Source: Burkholderiales bacterium (GTDB lineage: Bacteria; Pseudomonadota; Gammaproteobacteria; Burkholderiales; Burkholderiaceae_C). From it: DNA of 64,000 nt. Both the position numbers and the translations under genes were made by a program. How positions within the stretch are numbered: position 1 is the stretch's first letter; each line of letters opens with the position of its first letter. Location of the stretch: the NCBI GenBank assembly GCA_017307855.1, contig JAFKGD010000008.1, positions 62,001 through 126,000 of the forward strand, written 5' to 3'. Of this stretch, positions 55,001-63,333 are shown piece after piece. Under the pieces are notes generated by a model. It saw nothing but the letters and a program-made list of their open reading frames with translations. It made no database searches and was not told the DNA's origin.

Positions 55001-55878
55001 TCACCTCACCGTCCCACCCATCGACCGGTCCGGCCACGCCCGCGCTGCCAGCGGCCGCGTCGCAGTTGCTGACCGAAGCCACGCGCCTGACCACGCCGTG
55101 CGGCGACGGACACATCGTCTGGCACGCCTGGGGTCCGGCGAGAGGCCGGCCCGTGCTGCTGTTGCACGGCGGCAGCGGCAGCTGGACGCATTGGCTGCGC
55201 AGCATCGCGCCGCTGGTGGCTGCCGGCCGCCGCGTGATCGCACCCGACCTGCCGGGGTTCGGCGATTCGGCCAGGCCGCCCTCCGGCGAAGACGCCGATG
55301 CCATGCCCGAACCGCTGGAAGCGGGTCTTTCCACCGTCGTGGGCGATGAGCCCATCGACATCGTCGGCTTCTCGTTCGGCGGCATGCTGGCCGGCCTGTG
55401 GGCCGCGGCGTATCCGAGGCGGGCGGCGCGCCTCGTGCTGGTGGGCCCCCCCGCCATGGGCGTGGCTGACAGCCGCCAGGTGGATCTGCGCGCCTGGCGC
55501 CACCTGCCCGAGGGTGCCGGGCGCGACGCCGTGCACCGCCACAACCTGGCGGTGCTCATGCTGCACGACCCGGCGGCGGTGGACGACGAGGCGCTGGCCC
55601 TGCACCGCGCCAACGTGCTGCGTGACCGCCTGCCGCGCCGCCGCCTGGCGCGCACGCGCGCACTGGCCGAGGCGCTGGCTTGCGTGCGGTGCCCCGTGTA
55701 CGCGATCTATGGCGAACATGACGCCATCCACGCCGGCCACGCGGCCGAACTCACGCGCGCCTTCACGGCCGCCACACCGCGCTTCGTGCGCCTGCACTGG
55801 ATCGCCGGTGCCGGCCACTGGGTGCAGCACGAGCGGCCCGAGGCTTTCAACGCCGCACTGGCCGAGGCCCTGGCCTGA
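54997..55878 (+). CDS. Alpha/beta-fold hydrolase
   Basis: About 293 residues. Oxyanion segment VLLLHGGSGSWTHWLRSIAPL, nucleophile elbow VGFSFGGMLAG (Ser), acid in YAIYGEHDAIH and His in GAGHWVQHERPEAF; this resembles meta-cleavage-product hydrolases and esterases. No ATG precedes the domain: TTG at 54,997, overlapping the IclR stop (TTGA), is the best start, though a later non-ATG start is possible. Substrate unknown. Confidence 0.83.
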   Translation: MITSPSHPSTGPATPALPAAASQLLTEATRLTTPCGDGHIVWHAWGPARGRPVLLLHGGSGSWTHWLRSIAPLVAAGRRVIAPDLPGFGDSARPPSGEDADAMPEPLEAGLSTVVGDEPIDIVGFSFGGMLAGLWAAAYPRRAARLVLVGPPAMGVADSRQVDLRAWRHLPEGAGRDAVHRHNLAVLMLHDPAAVDDEALALHRANVLRDRLPRRRLARTRALAEALACVRCPVYAIYGEHDAIHAGHAAELTRAFTAATPRFVRLHWIAGAGHWVQHERPEAFNAALAEALA

Positions 55879-55926
55879 CGGCCCGACGATGACCCCCTGT
55901 TCCAGCCCGAGACGAGGAGACCCCCG

Positions 55927-56520
55927 ATGAGATTCAAGATGGCCCACAACTCGCTGTTCGCGATCCTGCTGCGATCGGCCTGGTGGTGGAGCCTGCTCAT
56001 CGCCTGCCTGCTGGTGGCGGTGGCGCATGCGCTGCTGCCGCGCGACTACGCCATCGTGGGCTCGCTGTCGGCCGTGCCCTTCCTGGGCATCGGCGCGGTG
56101 GCCGCATGGCGTCAGTGGCGCCGCCCCAGCGAGCGCCAGGTGCAGGCCACGCTGGATGCCGCAGGCGCGCTGCCGTTCAAGGACTTCGCCCGACTGCTGG
56201 CTGATGCCCTGCGCCGCGATGGCCACGAGGTGACGCTGCTCAACGGCGGTGCCGCCGACCTCCGGCTGGAGAAGAACACCCGCGTGGTGCTGGTGTCCGC
56301 GCGCCGCTGGAAGGCCGTCACCGTGGGCGCCGAGCCGCTGCGCGAACTGGCCGCCGCCGCGCGAGCCGCGCAGGCCGATGCTGCCTGGTACGTCGGGCTG
56401 GGCGATCTCACTGACAACGCGCGCAGCCAGGCCGCCGGCGACGGCACGCGCCTGATCGGCCGCGACGAGCTCGCGCGGCTGTTGCACGGCCTGGTGCCCT
56501 CCGCCGGGCAAGGGCGTTGA
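55927..56520 (+). CDS. Membrane-anchored Mrr-like restriction-endonuclease-fold protein, probably inactive
   Basis: 197 residues. Two hydrophobic helices (about 14-36 and 44-62) are followed by an Mrr/PD-(D/E)XK-type domain (about 75-190): LPFKDFARLLADALRRDGHEVTLL, then DLRLEKNTRVVLVSARRW and VGAEPLRELAA. In active Mrr proteins the strand reads (Q/E)-x-K before RW; here it reads SAR, so the acidic/Gln and Lys positions are lost. Probably a nucleic-acid-related or scaffold protein of the inner membrane. It is 48 bases after the hydrolase and 43 before the DsbA-like gene. Confidence 0.78.
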   Translation: MRFKMAHNSLFAILLRSAWWWSLLIACLLVAVAHALLPRDYAIVGSLSAVPFLGIGAVAAWRQWRRPSERQVQATLDAAGALPFKDFARLLADALRRDGHEVTLLNGGAADLRLEKNTRVVLVSARRWKAVTVGAEPLRELAAAARAAQADAAWYVGLGDLTDNARSQAAGDGTRLIGRDELARLLHGLVPSAGQGR

Positions 56521-56563
56521 AGACGGCGCAGAATCCGCCTTCTTTCCCATTCAGGATCACGCC

Positions 56564-57223
56564 ATGCAGCGCGCCCTCAAGATCGATTTCGTTTCCGACA
56601 TCTCGTGCCCCTGGTGCGCCATCGGCCTGTCGGCGCTGGAGCAGGCCATCGAGCGCGTCGGCCCCGAAGTGCGCACCGAGCTGCACTTCCAGCCGTTCGA
56701 ACTCAACCCGAACATGCCCGCCGGCGGGCAGGACGTGGGCGAGCACCTGGCTCAGAAGTACGGCTCCACGCCCGAGCAGCAGGCCGCCGCGCGCGAGGCC
56801 ATCCGCCAGCGTGGCGAGGGCGTGGGCTTCACCTTCCGCAAGGAAGGGCGTGGCCGCATCTACAACACATTCGATGCGCACCGCCTGCTGCACTGGGCCG
56901 ACCTCGAAGGCGCGCCGGGCCAGCAGCACGATCTGAAGAAGGCGCTGATGGTGGCCCATCACGGCGAAGGTCAGAGCCCCGAGTCGCACGACGTGCTGCT
57001 GGCGGCCGTGCGCGCCGTGGGGCTGGACGAGGTCCGGGCAAAGGCCGTGCTGGCCAGCGACGAATTCGCCGCCGACGTACGCGAGCGCGAGGCCATGTAC
57101 CAGCAGGCCGGCATCCACTCGGTGCCCGCCATCATCTTCAACGACCGCCATCTGATCTCCGGCGGCCAGCCGGTCGAGGTGTTCGAGCGGGCGTTGCGCG
57201 AGCTGTCGGCCAGCGAAGGCTGA
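56564..57223 (+). CDS. DsbA-family oxidoreductase (FrnE-like)
   Basis: 219 residues, thioredoxin fold with a long helical insert. The active site is SCPWCAIG (14-21), CPWC as in FrnE-like proteins, and the cis-Pro loop is HSVPAIIFND. It has no signal peptide, so it acts in the cytoplasm, like the FrnE group of dithiol oxidoreductases or 2-hydroxychromene-2-carboxylate isomerase relatives. A 340-ordered hydrophilic helix insert (EKYG-like HLAQKYGSTPEQ) is typical of this group. Confidence 0.88.
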   Translation: MQRALKIDFVSDISCPWCAIGLSALEQAIERVGPEVRTELHFQPFELNPNMPAGGQDVGEHLAQKYGSTPEQQAAAREAIRQRGEGVGFTFRKEGRGRIYNTFDAHRLLHWADLEGAPGQQHDLKKALMVAHHGEGQSPESHDVLLAAVRAVGLDEVRAKAVLASDEFAADVREREAMYQQAGIHSVPAIIFNDRHLISGGQPVEVFERALRELSASEG

Positions 57224-57243
57224 GTCATGCTGCCGCCCGATGA

Positions 57244-57269
57244 ACAACGGCCCCGCGAGGGGCCGTTGT
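57244..57269. terminator. candidate bidirectional terminator hairpin
   Basis: ACAACGGCCCC pairs perfectly with GGGGCCGTTGT (11-bp stem, GCGA loop) between the convergent DsbA-like and bactofilin genes. There is no clear T tract on either side. Confidence 0.6.
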
Positions 57270-57303
57270 CATGGGTGGCAAATGCCGCGCCCGCGGCGCT
57301 CAA

Positions 57304-57864
57304 TCACGCCACGGCCTGGATGCCGGACTTGTTGGCCGCCGGCCGCGCGGTGGCGGTGACGCCCGCGCATTCGATCTCGCCGGCCAGTTGGCCGCCTTCC
57401 TCGATCACCAGCTTGCCGTAGCGGATCTTGCCCGTCACGCGACCGCTGGCATGGATCACGAGCTTGTTGCGCACGGTGAGGTTGCCGTCGAAATCGCCGT
57501 GGATTTCGGCGATATCGATCTCGGCCGAGCCCTTGAACGCACCCTTTTCGGCGATCTGGATCACGCGCGAGTCCATCGTCGCCTCGACCGTGCCTTCCAC
57601 CACCAGCGTGTCGCAATCGGTGATCTCCACGCCCTTGAGCTTGATGTTGGGGCCCACCGTGAGCTTGCTGCCGCCTTCGCTTTTGGCCGCGGTCGTGGAC
57701 GCAGCGGCACTGCCGCCAGGCTGCGGCGCCGTACTGGCCGACGGCATGCCCTGGCCCGCGCCGAGGTTGCCCCCCAGGGCATGGCCGGCCATCTGCCCGC
57801 CGGTGCGGGAGTTGAGCGGCTCGACGTCGCGTTGTTTGCCGAAGAACGGGGATTGCATTGCCAT
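57304..57864 (-). CDS. Bactofilin (polymer-forming cytoskeletal protein)
   Basis: 186 residues. The N-terminal 65 residues are low-complexity (Gly, Ala, Pro, Ser). The rest is a right-handed beta-helix of short repeated strands: KLTVGPNIKLKGVEI, EGTVEATM, VIQIAEKGAFKGSAEIDIAEIHGDFDGNLTVRNKLVIHASG (as repeats) and GKIRYGKLVIEEGGQLAGEI, the bactofilin fold. Such proteins polymerise without nucleotides at the membrane and influence shape or polarity. Confidence 0.9.
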   Translation of the reverse strand: MAMQSPFFGKQRDVEPLNSRTGGQMAGHALGGNLGAGQGMPSASTAPQPGGSAAASTTAAKSEGGSKLTVGPNIKLKGVEITDCDTLVVEGTVEATMDSRVIQIAEKGAFKGSAEIDIAEIHGDFDGNLTVRNKLVIHASGRVTGKIRYGKLVIEEGGQLAGEIECAGVTATARPAANKSGIQAVA

Positions 57865-57946
57865 CAGGACCTCCAGTGAATGAAGTCCCGGATGCTACGG
57901 AGCGCTCACTCACAAAGCGCCATTTGTTTTGCAAGTTCCGTAACGA

Positions 57947-57994
57947 AATGGCAGCTAGCCCAAGCGCGTTGACGCGCGTGTGATAGCTGCCATT
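57947..57994. repeat. nested long inverted repeat in the bactofilin/dioxygenase gap
   Basis: AATGGCAGCTA (57,947-57,957) and TAGCTGCCATT (57,984-57,994) are exact inverted copies. Inside them GCGCG-TTGA-CGCGC forms a second hairpin. The element lies in the 229-base gap between divergent genes and resembles a dispersed inverted repeat I associate with related Comamonadaceae genomes. It is unlike the GC-hairpin family above. Confidence 0.7.
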
Positions 57995-58093
57995 CGCCTC
58001 GTTGGCGCAACAATCCATTGCGCTCGTCGTCGTTGATTGCGCTCCCGACGGCCCCTACATTCCTTCCATAGCCATCACCGTCTGGTTTCCGCC

Positions 58094-58918
58094 ATGTCTG
58101 CCCCGCTGATTCCCCCGCTCTTCATCTCGCACGGTGCGCCGCTGTTCGCGCTCGATCCCGGCACCACAGGGCCTGCGCTCACGCGCTGGGGCCGGGGCCT
58201 GCGCGAAATCGCGGGCGATTCGTTGCGCGGCATCGTGATCATGTCGCCGCACTGGATGTCGCGCCGTCCGGCCGTGATGACGGGCGAGCGGCCCGAGACG
58301 TGGCATGACTTCGGTGGCTTCCCCGCTGCGCTCTACCAGCTGCAGTATCCGGCGCCCGGCCATCCGGCCCTGGCGCACGAGGTGCTGGCGCGCCTGAAGG
58401 ATGCCGGCATCGAGGCGCAACCCGACGCTGGCCGCCCGTTCGACCACGGTGCGTGGGTGCCGCTGATGCACCTGTTTCCGCAGGCTGACGTGCCCGTGGT
58501 GCAGGTGGCGCTGCCCGCCGGTGCGGGTCCGGCCGAGGTGCTGGCCATGGGCCGGGCGCTGGCAGGCTTGCGCGCCGAGGGCGTGCTGGTGGTGGGCTCG
58601 GGCAGCATGACGCACAACCTCGCCGAGTTCTTCGGAGGCGAGCGCGAGCCGCTGCCCTACGTGCTGGAGTTCAGCCGGTGGGTCGAGGACGCGATCGCGC
58701 GCCGCGACGTGCAGGCGCTGCTCGACTACCGCACGCGCGCCCCGCATGCGCAGCGCGCGCATCCGAGCGAGGACCATTTCCTGCCGCTGTTCTTCGCGCT
58801 CGGCGCGGCCGGCTGGGACGAGGAGGGCGGCGCGCTGCCCGATTACCTCAGCCGTGAGGTCATGTACGGCATGCTGGCCATGGACAGCTTCGCGCTGACC
58901 CGGCGAGCGGCCGCCTGA
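58094..58918 (+). CDS. DODA-type extradiol aromatic ring-opening dioxygenase
   Basis: 274 residues of the LigB/DODA (YgiD-like) family. Metal-ligand histidines are seen in FISHGAP (His13) and MSPHWMSRR (His53), with further His in GSGSMTHNL and HPSEDHFLPLFFALG. YgiD-like enzymes open the ring of catechol-type compounds such as DOPA, not protocatechuate. ATG at 58,094. It lies alone between a divergent bactofilin gene and a terminator. Confidence 0.9.
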   Translation: MSAPLIPPLFISHGAPLFALDPGTTGPALTRWGRGLREIAGDSLRGIVIMSPHWMSRRPAVMTGERPETWHDFGGFPAALYQLQYPAPGHPALAHEVLARLKDAGIEAQPDAGRPFDHGAWVPLMHLFPQADVPVVQVALPAGAGPAEVLAMGRALAGLRAEGVLVVGSGSMTHNLAEFFGGEREPLPYVLEFSRWVEDAIARRDVQALLDYRTRAPHAQRAHPSEDHFLPLFFALGAAGWDEEGGALPDYLSREVMYGMLAMDSFALTRRAAA

Positions 58919-58956
58919 GGCCGATGCCGCGGCCGGCACGCGCCCGCGCGCAATGA

Positions 58957-58984
58957 AAAACGGCACCCCGAGGGGTGCCGTTTT
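58957..58984. terminator. bidirectional Rho-independent terminator
   Basis: AAAACGGCACCCC pairs with GGGGTGCCGTTTT around a very short GA turn; A and T runs on both sides suit both strands. It lies between the dioxygenase gene and convergent tctA. Confidence 0.9.
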
Positions 58985-59010
58985 CATGACGCAAGGGCGC
59001 CTTCTGTGGG

Positions 59011-60525
59011 TCAATCCTCCACGAAGGCTTCCTCTCGCTTCTTCTTCACCGAAGGCAGCAGCACGACGATGAGCAGCAGGGCGGCGGCGGCCAGCAGGCC
59101 GGCCGACAGCGGACGCGTGACCAGCACGCTCCAGTCGCCGCGCGAGAGCAGCAGGGCGCGGCGCAGGTTCTCTTCCATCATCGGGCCCAGGATGAAGCCC
59201 AGCAGCAACGGCGCCGGCTCGGTTGCGAGCTTGACGAACATGTAGCCGACGATGCCGAAGATGCCCACCATCCACACGTCGAACGTGTTGTTGTTCTCCG
59301 AGTACACGCCGATCGCGCAGAACAGCACGATGGCCGGGAACAGCCAGCGGTAGGGGATGGTCAACAGCTTGATCCAGACGCCGATCATCGGCAGGTTCAG
59401 CACGATCAGCATCAGGTTGCCGATCCACATCGAGGCGATCAGGCCCCAGAACAGCTCGGGGTTGCTGGTCATCACCTGCGGACCCGGCTGGATGTTGTGG
59501 ATGGTCATCGCGCCCACCATCAGCGCCATCACCGCGTTGGGCGGGATGCCCAGCGTCAGCAGCGGGATGAACGACGTCTGCGCGCCGGCGTTGTTGGCCG
59601 ACTCGGGACCCGCCACGCCGCGGATGTTGCCCTGGCCGAACGGCACTTCGCCCGGCTTGAGCTTCACGCGCTTCTCGATGGTGTAGGCCGCGAAGGCGGA
59701 CAGCAGGGCGCCGCCACCGGGCAGGATGCCCAGCGTCGAACCCAGGGCCGTGCCGCGCAGCACGGCGGGCGTCATGCGCTTGAAGTCTTCCAGGGTCGGC
59801 ATCAGGCCCTTGACCTTGGCGGTGAAAACCTCGCGCTGCTCTTCGGGCACCGAAAGATTCTTGATGATCTCGCCGTAGCCGAAAACGCCCATGGCGATGG
59901 CGATGAAGCCGATGCCGTCCGTCAACTCGGGGATGTCCAGGCTGTAGCGGGCAACGCCGGAGTTCACGTCCGTGCCGACCAGACCCAGCAGCAGACCCAG
60001 CAGGATCATGCTGATGGCCTTGAGCAGCGAACCCGATGCCAGCACCACCGCGCCGATCAGGCCCAGCACCATCAGCGAGAAGTATTCGGCCGGGCCGAAC
60101 TTGAAGGCCACTTCGGTGAGCGGCGGCGCGAACGCCGCCAGGATCAACGTGCCGACGCAGCCCGCGAAGAACGAGCCGAGCCCGGCGGCGGCCAGCGCAG
60201 GACCCGCGCGGCCCTTGCGCGCCATCTGGTAGCCGTCGATCACCGTCACCACCGACGAAGCTTCGCCCGGCAGGTTGACCAGGATGGCGGTGGTGGAGCC
60301 GCCGTACTGCGCGCCGTAGTAGATGCCGGCCAGCATGATGAGCGCCGATACCGGAGGCAGCGCGTACGTGGTGGGCAGCAGCATGGCAATGGTCGCCACG
60401 GGGCCGATGCCCGGCAGCACGCCGATGAGGGTGCCCAGCAGGCAGCCCAGGAAGGCGTAGAGCAGGTTCTGGAACGTGAAGGCCACGCCAAAACCCATCG
60501 AGAGATGGCTGATCAGATCCGTCAT
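59011..60525 (-). CDS. tctA: Tripartite tricarboxylate transporter, large membrane subunit TctA
   Basis: 504 residues with about 12 membrane segments. GCLLGTLIGVLPGIGPVATIAMLLP and the second related repeat LGSTLGILPGGGALLSAF are the two TctA signature halves; AGIYYGAQYGGSTTAILVNLPGE follows the first. Together with TctB it imports tricarboxylates or similar acids delivered by a TctC-type binding protein. tctC is not in this operon. The C-terminus is charged (KKKREEAFVED). Confidence 0.96.
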   Translation of the reverse strand: MTDLISHLSMGFGVAFTFQNLLYAFLGCLLGTLIGVLPGIGPVATIAMLLPTTYALPPVSALIMLAGIYYGAQYGGSTTAILVNLPGEASSVVTVIDGYQMARKGRAGPALAAAGLGSFFAGCVGTLILAAFAPPLTEVAFKFGPAEYFSLMVLGLIGAVVLASGSLLKAISMILLGLLLGLVGTDVNSGVARYSLDIPELTDGIGFIAIAMGVFGYGEIIKNLSVPEEQREVFTAKVKGLMPTLEDFKRMTPAVLRGTALGSTLGILPGGGALLSAFAAYTIEKRVKLKPGEVPFGQGNIRGVAGPESANNAGAQTSFIPLLTLGIPPNAVMALMVGAMTIHNIQPGPQVMTSNPELFWGLIASMWIGNLMLIVLNLPMIGVWIKLLTIPYRWLFPAIVLFCAIGVYSENNNTFDVWMVGIFGIVGYMFVKLATEPAPLLLGFILGPMMEENLRRALLLSRGDWSVLVTRPLSAGLLAAAALLLIVVLLPSVKKKREEAFVED

Positions 60526-60544
60526 GGTGTCTTTCCTGTGGCGG

Positions 60545-61033
60545 TCAGCCGGTGATGAAGGTGGGCCACACGGGGAACTGCAGCTTCAGCGCCACGACGA
60601 ACGCGAAGTAGCTCCCGGCCGCCAGGATGGTCGCCAGGATGAGCACCGGCTTGAACGCGAACTTGTCGCCCGCCAGGCTGGCGACGAAGGTCAGCACGTA
60701 GATCGCCACGATCATTCCCATCGCCGGAATGCCAAGCGAAGGCATGCCGGCGAGCAGGATGCCGAACAGCAGGTTGGCGCCGATGATGAAGATCAGCGGT
60801 CGCCACGCGATCGCGCCGATCGGGTCGCCGTCTTCGCCGCCCTTGCGCAGCGCGTTGATCATGATGAGCGCGCCCATCAGCAGGGTGAGCAGGCCCACGA
60901 GCAGCGGGAAATATCCCGGCCCCATGCGCGCGCCCGTGCCCACGTTGTAGTTGGTCGCTCCCCAGGCGAAGATGCCGCCCACGGTGGCGAACATCACTCC
61001 TGAATAGAAATCTCTCTGGCTCTTTATCTTCAC
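60545..61033 (-). CDS. tctB: Tripartite tricarboxylate transporter, small membrane subunit TctB
   Basis: 162 residues, four predicted membrane helices. The start SQRDFYSGVMFATVGGIFAWGATNYNVGTGARMGPGYFPLLVG is the TctB pattern (read in parts). It is upstream of tctA (19-base gap) and divergent from the tctD-tctE regulators, with phased direct repeats in the shared gap. Confidence 0.93.
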   Translation of the reverse strand: MKIKSQRDFYSGVMFATVGGIFAWGATNYNVGTGARMGPGYFPLLVGLLTLLMGALIMINALRKGGEDGDPIGAIAWRPLIFIIGANLLFGILLAGMPSLGIPAMGMIVAIYVLTFVASLAGDKFAFKPVLILATILAAGSYFAFVVALKLQFPVWPTFITG

Positions 61034-61091
61034 GATGCTCCGGTCCTCTTGAAGTTGTTGCGGCCAGGCGGCCCCGCACGCGAGGTGCCTC

Positions 61092-61138
61092 CTGACTCGC
61101 GGCTGACTCTAGGTGGGGGCGGCTGACCTCAGGCTGAC
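61092..61138. promoter_or_regulatory. phased direct repeats, candidate TctD binding site
   Basis: CTGAC occurs four times at 61,092, 61,103, 61,123 and 61,134, giving spacings of 11, 20 and 11. Three are the longer GGCTGAC. Pairs one helical turn apart are the usual site for OmpR-type response regulators. The array lies between divergent tctB and tctD. Confidence 0.65.
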
Positions 61139-61195
61139 CTTTCCGTAAGTGATTCCTCGTACCGGCATGGACCACAGGGGCGGCATCATTGGGGC

Positions 61196-61900
61196 ATGCG
61201 AATCCTGCTGGTGGAAGACGACCTCGTTCTGCGCGACATGGTGGCGCGCAGCCTGACCGATGCGGGTCACCGCGTCGACGTGGCCCAGAGCGTGGAGGAG
61301 GCCGAGCATTTCTGGCTCGTGCAACCCTTCGACGCCGTGCTGCTCGACCTCAACCTGCCCGCGACCTCGCACCCGCAGAGCGGCCTCTCCAGCGGCCTGC
61401 GCGCGCTGCGCAATGCGCGCGCCGCCGGCAACCGCACGCCGGTGCTCATCCTCACCGCGCGCAACCGGATGGAGGAGCGCGTCGCGGGTCTGGACGCCGG
61501 CGCCGACGACTACCTGGGCAAGCCGTTCGAGCTGGCCGAGGTCGAGGCGCGCCTGCGTGCCCTCGTTCGACGCAGCCAGCAGACCGACGACCGGGTCGAG
61601 CTGGGCCAGCTCGTGCTCGACCGGCGCGACCGCCGCTTCCTGCTGGCCGACCGTCCGCTCACGCTGCCGGGCCGCGAGTTCGAGGTGCTGTGGGAGCTGA
61701 TGACGCCGCCGGGGCGCGTGGTCAACAAGCGCATGCTCTCGCACAAGCTCTCGGGGTTCGACGAGTCGCTGGGCGACAACGCACTCGAAGCCTTCATCTC
61801 GCGCCTGCGCAAGAAGCTCGCGGGCGCCGACCTGCAGATCCGCACGCTGCGCGGCCTGGGCTACGTGATCGAGCCCGTGTCCGTCACTCAGGACGCTTGA
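61196..61900 (+). CDS. tctD: Response regulator, OmpR family (TctD-like)
   Basis: 234 residues. Receiver domain with MRILLVEDD, phospho-acceptor Asp51 (LLDLNLP), Thr87 and Lys109 (LGKPF), then a winged-helix DNA-binding domain with [14 protein letters not shown] and [24 protein letters not shown]. The receiver has about eight extra residues after LNLP (TSHPQSGLS), seldom seen in the family. It is followed 8 bases later by the kinase gene. Confidence 0.92.
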   Translation: MRILLVEDDLVLRDMVARSLTDAGHRVDVAQSVEEAEHFWLVQPFDAVLLDLNLPATSHPQSGLSSGLRALRNARAAGNRTPVLILTARNRMEERVAGLDAGADDYLGKPFELAEVEARLRALVRRSQQTDDRVELGQLVLDRRDRRFLLADRPLTLPGREFEVLWELMTPPGRVVNKRMLSHKLSGFDESLGDNALEAFISRLRKKLAGADLQIRTLRGLGYVIEPVSVTQDA

Positions 61901-61908
61901 CACCCCCC

Positions 61909-63333
61909 ATGACGCCCGCCCGCGCCCGGCCTTCGCTGCGCGCGCGGCTCTCGCGCCACGTGCTGCTGCCGCTGGCGCTCACCTGGCTCACGGGCTCGCT
62001 GATCGCTGTGGAAGTGGCGCAGTACTTCACCGGCCGCGCATTCGACCGCTCGCTGCTGGACGACGCCTACATGGTGGCTTCCAACGTGAACGAGAACGAG
62101 GGGCGCCTGCAGCTGGACATGTCACAGGGCGAGCTCGACGGCGTCCTGTTCGACCAGGCCGAAGCCATGCTGCTCAAGGTGCAGGCGGGCGATGGCACGC
62201 TGGTGGCGGGCCAGGCCGAGCTGCCTTCGCAGCCCAGCGAGGAGACGGATCTGCCCTACCAGTTCCACGACGAGGTGGTGCAGGGCCGTGCCGTGCGCGC
62301 GGTCACGCTGCGGCGCGACCAGCCCCAGCCCTTCCTGGTGGTGATGGCACAGACCGACCGCAGCCGCAGCATCATGCTGCGCAACGTGCTGGTCTATGCC
62401 ACGGTGCCGCAGTTGCTGCTGCTCACGGGCCTGGCACTGTGGCTGCGCCGTGCCATCGGCGTCGATACCGAGTCGCTCAGCCAGTTGCAGCAGACGGTGG
62501 ACCGGCGCGGCGAGGACGACCTCGGGCCCATCCATGTCGATGCCAGCACCAGCGATGTCGCGCAGCTCGGCGAGGCCATCAACTCGCTGCTGGCGCGGCT
62601 CTCGCGCAGCCTGGAGGCGCAGCGCGAGTTCGCGGGCAACGTGGCGCACGAGCTGCGCACGCCGCTGGCCGGCATCCGCGCGCTGGCCGAGTACGGGCTG
62701 GCGCAGAAGGATCCGCAGGTGTGGCGCACCCAGCTCGAGCGCATCGCCGGCAGCCAGGCGCGCGCCAGCCGCATGGTCGACCAGTTGCTGGCGCTGGCGC
62801 TGGCCGACGAGGTGCGCACCGGCCTGCGCCTCACGCCCGTGGCGCTGGATGCGCAGGTGCAGGAGGCGGTGCTCCGGTTCCTGCCGCGCGCCGACGCGGC
62901 GGGCGTCGATCTGGGCGCACGCGGCATCGACGCCGCGGTCACGGTGCAGGCGGACGCGATCCTGGTCGAAGGCATCCTCAACAACCTGCTCGACAACGCG
63001 CTGCGCTACGGCCGCCCGGCCGAGGGTGACGCGAGCATCACGGTGGAAGTGTCGCGCGAGGGCGGCGCCGACGGCGCGGTCGTGCTGTCGGTCAGCGACA
63101 ACGGCCCCGGCCTGCCCCCCGACCGGCGCGAAGCACTCACGCAACGCTGGATCCAGGGCGAGGCCGGCGCGTCACTCGGCCATGGATCGGGCCTGGGCCT
63201 GTCGATCGTGACCCAGTACGCGCAGCTGCTGGGTGCGCGCTTCACGCTGGAGGACGTGGCCGGCGGGCCCGGCCTGTGCGCCAGCGTGCGCTTTACGCCA
63301 CCCGCGCCGCGCGAGGGGCGGGCTCAGGCGTAG
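61909..63333 (+). CDS. tctE: Sensor histidine kinase (TctE-like)
   Basis: 474 residues. Two membrane helices (about 18-36 and 160-180) bound a periplasmic sensor of the 2CSK_N type (about 37-155). The H-box is [17 protein letters not shown], the N-box [12 protein letters not shown]1 SDNGPGLP and G2 [11 protein letters not shown]. It likely senses the TctAB substrate. ATG at 61,909 ([14 protein letters not shown]). Its end overlaps convergent gcvP by 10 bases. Confidence 0.92.
   Translation: MTPARARPSLRARLSRHVLLPLALTWLTGSLIAVEVAQYFTGRAFDRSLLDDAYMVASNVNENEGRLQLDMSQGELDGVLFDQAEAMLLKVQAGDGTLVAGQAELPSQPSEETDLPYQFHDEVVQGRAVRAVTLRRDQPQPFLVVMAQTDRSRSIMLRNVLVYATVPQLLLLTGLALWLRRAIGVDTESLSQLQQTVDRRGEDDLGPIHVDASTSDVAQLGEAINSLLARLSRSLEAQREFAGNVAHELRTPLAGIRALAEYGLAQKDPQVWRTQLERIAGSQARASRMVDQLLALALADEVRTGLRLTPVALDAQVQEAVLRFLPRADAAGVDLGARGIDAAVTVQADAILVEGILNNLLDNALRYGRPAEGDASITVEVSREGGADGAVVLSVSDNGPGLPPDRREALTQRWIQGEAGASLGHGSGLGLSIVTQYAQLLGARFTLEDVAGGPGLCASVRFTPPAPREGRAQA

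Noticed and set aside
55927-56520. Possible defence (restriction) gene
   Set aside because: The Mrr-type catalytic residues are missing and no methyltransferase or other defence gene is nearby, so no defence system is claimed.
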